Positions 61,756-64,000 of a stretch of 64,000 nt of DNA are shown here, piece by piece. The stretch covers positions 1 through 64,000 of the forward strand of contig DXLO01000010.1 of NCBI GenBank assembly GCA_019414665.1, given 5' to 3'. The notes beneath the pieces were generated by a model, which saw nothing but the letters and a program-made list of their open reading frames with translations, made no database searches and had not been told where the DNA came from. The position numbers and the translations under genes are program-made. Numbering within the stretch: position 1 is the stretch's first letter; each line of letters starts with the position of its first letter. This DNA comes from Bacteroides sp. (GTDB lineage Bacteria; Bacteroidota; Bacteroidia; Bacteroidales; Bacteroidaceae).

Positions 61756-62199
61756 CGGCATGGCCGATTCATCGTGCAGTGTGAATGAGAACGTCATTTC
61801 ATAGACCTTGATGTAATGCGGCATGGCATACGAACGGCTTTTCTCGCGTACCAGCGGCGAAGCGTTGTCCGTGCATTGCAGACACTGCAGCGACTTGTAT
61901 AATTTCTTGGCCAGCTGCTGCCTTTCCCTCACCTTGTCATACGTGCCGGATGCGTAGCTTGTATCGTCGTAACAATCGATGGCCAGCCGGACGGTCAGTG
62001 CGGATTCGCTTTTCTGTGCCCCGTATCCGAGGTCGTGCCAGTCGGAGTTTGTATTTCCGATTAATACACAAGGGAAAGTGACCGGGTACTGGTCTTCTTC
62101 TGCTCCCATTTCCAATTGTCCGTAGTCCTCGTCGATGAGAGAGAGTTCCGGCATTTCCTGTGCAATCTGTTCCATGATTGCGATAAAAATTTCGTCCAT
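61738..62199 (-). CDS. Prophage structural protein, gp37-like
   Basis: 153 residues (DEIFIAIMEQIAQEMPELSLIDEDYGQLEM), alpha/beta, with PVTFPCVLIGNTNSDWHDLGYGAQKSE. The size and place after the gpG-like gene fit a head-tail joining or tail-terminator protein of a Mu-like virion. Not recognised by a firm motif. It lies four bases after the gpG-like gene on the minus strand. Confidence 0.55.
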   Translation of the reverse strand: MDEIFIAIMEQIAQEMPELSLIDEDYGQLEMGAEEDQYPVTFPCVLIGNTNSDWHDLGYGAQKSESALTVRLAIDCYDDTSYASGTYDKVRERQQLAKKLYKSLQCLQCTDNASPLVREKSRSYAMPHYIKVYEMTFSFTLHDESAMPSSYGE

Positions 62200-62203
62200 A
62201 TCG

Positions 62204-62833
62204 TTATTGGTTTAAAATGTTGGTAATTTCCTGGTCCACCTTTTCCCGGATACGCCGGTTCAATTCTTCGCTTTCGCCCATGAACTGGCGCTGCGGGATG
62301 CGGATGTGCAGTTTCTTTTTTTGGGTAAGCGCCATGTTCCTCCAGAACTGTGCCTGCGGATTCAGTTCCTTCGGCTTGGAACGTCGTTTGACGCGTTTCT
62401 TTTGCCCTGTGCCGGCTTTTTTTCTTTTTCCCGAAGCCTTGTAGAACTTGGCCCATGCAAAGCGCCTCATGCGGTCTGTGACGGTGACATCGATTTCCCC
62501 GCCCCAGTTGTTGATGGGTGCATAGACCACCTCGTTGAATACCCTTACCCGGTAGTCTGCAGGTGTATATCCGACCGATTTGAACAGATGTTTCCTGCCG
62601 GAGAGCAGCGTTCCATAATTGCTGGCGGCATCGGAACCTCCCGAGGACAGCCGTTTGGCTTTGGGCCAAGGGTGAAGACCGCCATTGACAAATCCACCCT
62701 GCCGGAAGTTATCCTGAAAATGGTCTTTGGCCATTCGTCCTACCATGACTGGCATTTTGCGGCGCATCATACTGTCCAGCCTGTCACGTTTCCGCTTTAT
62801 CATTTCCGTAAAATCTTTTATGTCCATAATCAT
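62204..62833 (-). CDS. Phage virion morphogenesis protein, Mu gpG-like
   Basis: 209 residues, basic. The N terminus KDFTEMIKRKRDRLDSMMRRKMPVMVGRMAKDHFQDNFRQGGFVNGG (ends quoted) with HPWPKAKRLSSGG and LLSGRKHLFKSV matches the family named for Mu gpG/phage virion morphogenesis (tail completion). Start MIMD: either Met (62833 or 62827) could be used. It follows the head-protein gene in the same order as F-G in Mu, which helps the identification. A small plus-strand gene lies between the two. Confidence 0.82.
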   Translation of the reverse strand: MIMDIKDFTEMIKRKRDRLDSMMRRKMPVMVGRMAKDHFQDNFRQGGFVNGGLHPWPKAKRLSSGGSDAASNYGTLLSGRKHLFKSVGYTPADYRVRVFNEVVYAPINNWGGEIDVTVTDRMRRFAWAKFYKASGKRKKAGTGQKKRVKRRSKPKELNPQAQFWRNMALTQKKKLHIRIPQRQFMGESEELNRRIREKVDQEITNILNQ

Positions 62834-62854
62834 CAGTAATTCAAGAATAATTTA

Positions 62855-62862
62855 TAACTTTG
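62855..62862 (+). promoter_or_regulatory. Promoter -7 element of the inserted plus-strand gene
   Basis: TAACTTTG, an exact TAnnTTTG on the plus strand, 34 bases before the ATG at 62896 and just upstream of the minus-strand gpG-like start. Confidence 0.6.
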
Positions 62863-62895
62863 CAACCGAGGCTTCCAATATGCCTTTTATGCGTT

Positions 62896-63144
62896 ATGAA
62901 TATACCGGAACAAGTAAAGAACGAGGCCCGTGTACTTATTGAGCAATACGGTGACACCTTCGAATACCTTGGTATTTATGAAGGCCAGGAAGCCTATGTG
63001 TTCAAGTTTCCGGGGGACTCCTGTACCGGTTATCCTTTCGTCTATCTGTATGACGGTAAAGACGCAACCGAAATAACCGGTCCGTTATCCCTTGACGTTA
63101 TCGATTCATGTATCGAAAATATCGAGGAAGGAGACATCGAATAG
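62896..63144 (+). CDS. Small plus-strand gene between minus-strand virion genes (moron-like)
   Basis: 82 residues, acidic (MNIPEQVKNEARVLIEQYGDTFEYLG, later PGDSCTGYPFVYLYDGKDATEI). No signal peptide or membrane span. It is transcribed against the late genes on both sides, has a promoter of its own and overlaps the 3' end of the head-protein gene by 39 bases. This is the usual setting of a moron, a gene expressed from a lysogen. Function unknown. The frame is open 12 codons upstream (62860), but that begins inside the promoter motif. Confidence 0.62.
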   Translation: MNIPEQVKNEARVLIEQYGDTFEYLGIYEGQEAYVFKFPGDSCTGYPFVYLYDGKDATEITGPLSLDVIDSCIENIEEGDIE

Positions 63145-64000
63145 CTTATTGTCAATTCTCAGGACTCCCCTGCAGTTGTGGGAAGTCGCAGCTCCTATTT
63201 CACATAAATATTTTACGTCTTTCCATTCCATTCCTGAACCGGCAGAATTATCGCTTTGGGGTTCGATATACCTTAGTTCACCATCCGCAAACCGTTGCAG
63301 GATTGTAGCATGCCCGCCCCCGCTTTTCCAGCCGATGCACAATTCATATACGCCTTCTTCCTTACATACCTCATTGAAATACTCCATGTACCTTTTAGGG
63401 GTCATTTTCAGGTATCCTTTGTGCGCAAGCCAGCTGTTTATACTTATATGTTGCGCCGGAGTACCGTCGGTGTTTTTCCAGACTTCAAAAGCACGTCCAT
63501 TACTCAGATATTCAAGTTTAGACCCTGCGACATTGCCTTTGGCGGTAATATCCCATCCACGTAATCGTAAAGCGTATGCCGGTGCGCAAGTCTGGCAGTT
63601 GATACTGTATGGAGTATCCCGTTTTTTATCGTAATCGCTGTTCTTCCGGTATCTGTTTCCCCTTTTATCGCGGTATATTCCTTTGGAATCCAAAATATAC
63701 TCTTCCACATGTTTGGGATTTGCATTCTGTTTGTCCGCCTTATCCACATCCATAGGTTTTCCTTTTTTGATTTTAAGAGCCTTTTCCATTTCGAGGTTGT
63801 TCCGGGCAATGGCCATTTTTTCCTCCCCGGTAAGGTAGTCCGGCATTTCCGCAATCATCTCGTCAATACGGGCCATAAGTTTATCCACCGCTTTTTGGGC
63901 ACCCTTGTGGGCTTCTGCCTGATATGGATGATTGTCGGAAAACAGTTTGCCGTCCGTTCCCGGATTGTTATCCAGTCCGGGCTGGGGCTTGTTCTTGTCG
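63106..64000 (-). CDS. C-terminal part of a phage head-type protein with papain-like toxin/deamidase domain (partial)
   Basis: The frame has no stop between 63106 and the window edge, so 297 residues of a longer protein are visible; an in-frame GTG at 63888 is probably not the start. The visible N-terminal part (from DKNKPQPGLDNNPG) is hydrophilic and looks like a linker. The last ~165 residues carry SINCQTCAPAYALRLRGWD (nucleophile candidate Cys at about 63597), GWKSGGGHATILQRF (histidine) and LRYIEPQSDN (Glu/Gln in place of the usual Asp-Pro-Gln). This C-H-D/E,Q order matches papain-like toxin (Tox-PL, glutamine-deamidase-like) domains, known at the ends of phage minor head proteins. It lies before the gpG-like gene, where Mu has F. 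Confidence 0.68.
   Translation of the reverse strand, partial: DKNKPQPGLDNNPGTDGKLFSDNHPYQAEAHKGAQKAVDKLMARIDEMIAEMPDYLTGEEKMAIARNNLEMEKALKIKKGKPMDVDKADKQNANPKHVEEYILDSKGIYRDKRGNRYRKNSDYDKKRDTPYSINCQTCAPAYALRLRGWDITAKGNVAGSKLEYLSNGRAFEVWKNTDGTPAQHISINSWLAHKGYLKMTPKRYMEYFNEVCKEEGVYELCIGWKSGGGHATILQRFADGELRYIEPQSDNSAGSGMEWKDVKYLCEIGAATSHNCRGVLRIDNKLFDVSFLDIFDT

Larger units (their letters stand above)
51708..64000 (+). mobile_element. Mu-like transposable prophage (left part)
   Basis: From about 51,700-51,718 the host reading frame ends and a block begins with left-end repeats, a divergent repressor, a MuA-like transposase, a MuB-like ATPase, GemA-like and DUF3164 proteins and, further right, gpG-like and head-protein genes. 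The insertion point inside a metabolic gene, not next to a tRNA, and the absence of an integrase fit replicative transposition. From about 53,800 base composition is visibly more GC-rich than the host. The exact end and the 5-base target duplication need the right border, which is outside. It resembles transposable phages known from Bacteroides/Phocaeicola. Confidence 0.92.

Noticed and set aside
62306..62839. 177-codon plus-strand frame opposite the gpG-like gene
   Set aside because: Antisense shadow; the minus-strand product has recognisable virion-protein motifs and the right context.

Overview
The window looks like a chromosome segment of a gut Bacteroidaceae species (Bacteroides or Phocaeicola; genus inferred). 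The host part has many copies of the Bacteroidetes promoter signature TAnnTTTG, often with an upstream TTTG at about 20 bases, few Shine-Dalgarno sites, outer-membrane and DUF families typical of Bacteroidales, a hybrid two-component regulator, and rho-independent terminators at most operon ends. No rRNA gene or complete tRNA is visible, so species cannot be fixed.

Host part, about 1-51,710. (1) 284-5,073: DUF2490 protein, nitroreductase, and a sodium-pumping oxaloacetate-decarboxylase-type operon (gamma, alpha, beta). (2) 5,524-12,399, minus strand: pgk, a FadL-like outer membrane protein, membrane pyrophosphatase hppA and a CPA1 cation/proton antiporter. (3) 12,467-16,052: a cobalamin riboswitch followed by a BtuF-BtuC-BtuD uptake operon. 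(4) 16,198-25,191, minus strand: paired half-size chromate transporters behind a hybrid two-component system, then purL. (5) 25,330-29,008: LysE transporter, DUF4924, rfbD, prfC. (6) 29,246-34,803: a free-standing cyclomaltodextrinase-C-like mini-protein with an FNR-type palindrome upstream, a DUF3843-like/MFS/unknown operon on the minus strand, and a DUF4251/DUF4136/beta-barrel envelope cluster on the plus strand. (7) 34,936-49,399: PL10 pectate lyase, DUF1573 protein, RelA-type synthetase with a degenerate hydrolase domain, DUF4301 protein, a hisG-D-C-B operon preceded by a previously unlisted His-rich leader peptide and attenuator, a TPR protein and glnS. (8) 49,608-51,716: a candidate small RNA, rarA, and a D-2-hydroxyacid dehydrogenase gene cut in half.

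Prophage part, about 51,710 to beyond 64,000. A Mu-like transposable prophage has inserted into the dehydrogenase gene. Its left end carries short repeats that look like transposase-binding sites. Then come a small gene, five copies of a 12-base repeat, a divergently transcribed S24-type repressor with three matching operator-like sites, and a GC-richer early operon: small proteins, a tRNA-like sequence, an HTH protein, MuA-like transposase, MuB-like ATPase, a second RecA-like ATPase, DUF4406, GemA-like and DUF3164 proteins. From 61,738 the direction reverses: virion genes (gpG-like protein, and the C-terminal part of a probable minor head protein) are on the minus strand, with one small plus-strand gene with its own promoter between them. 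The partial protein at the right edge ends in what looks like a papain-fold toxin/deamidase domain. The window stops inside the prophage, so its right end, target duplication and remaining late genes are not visible.
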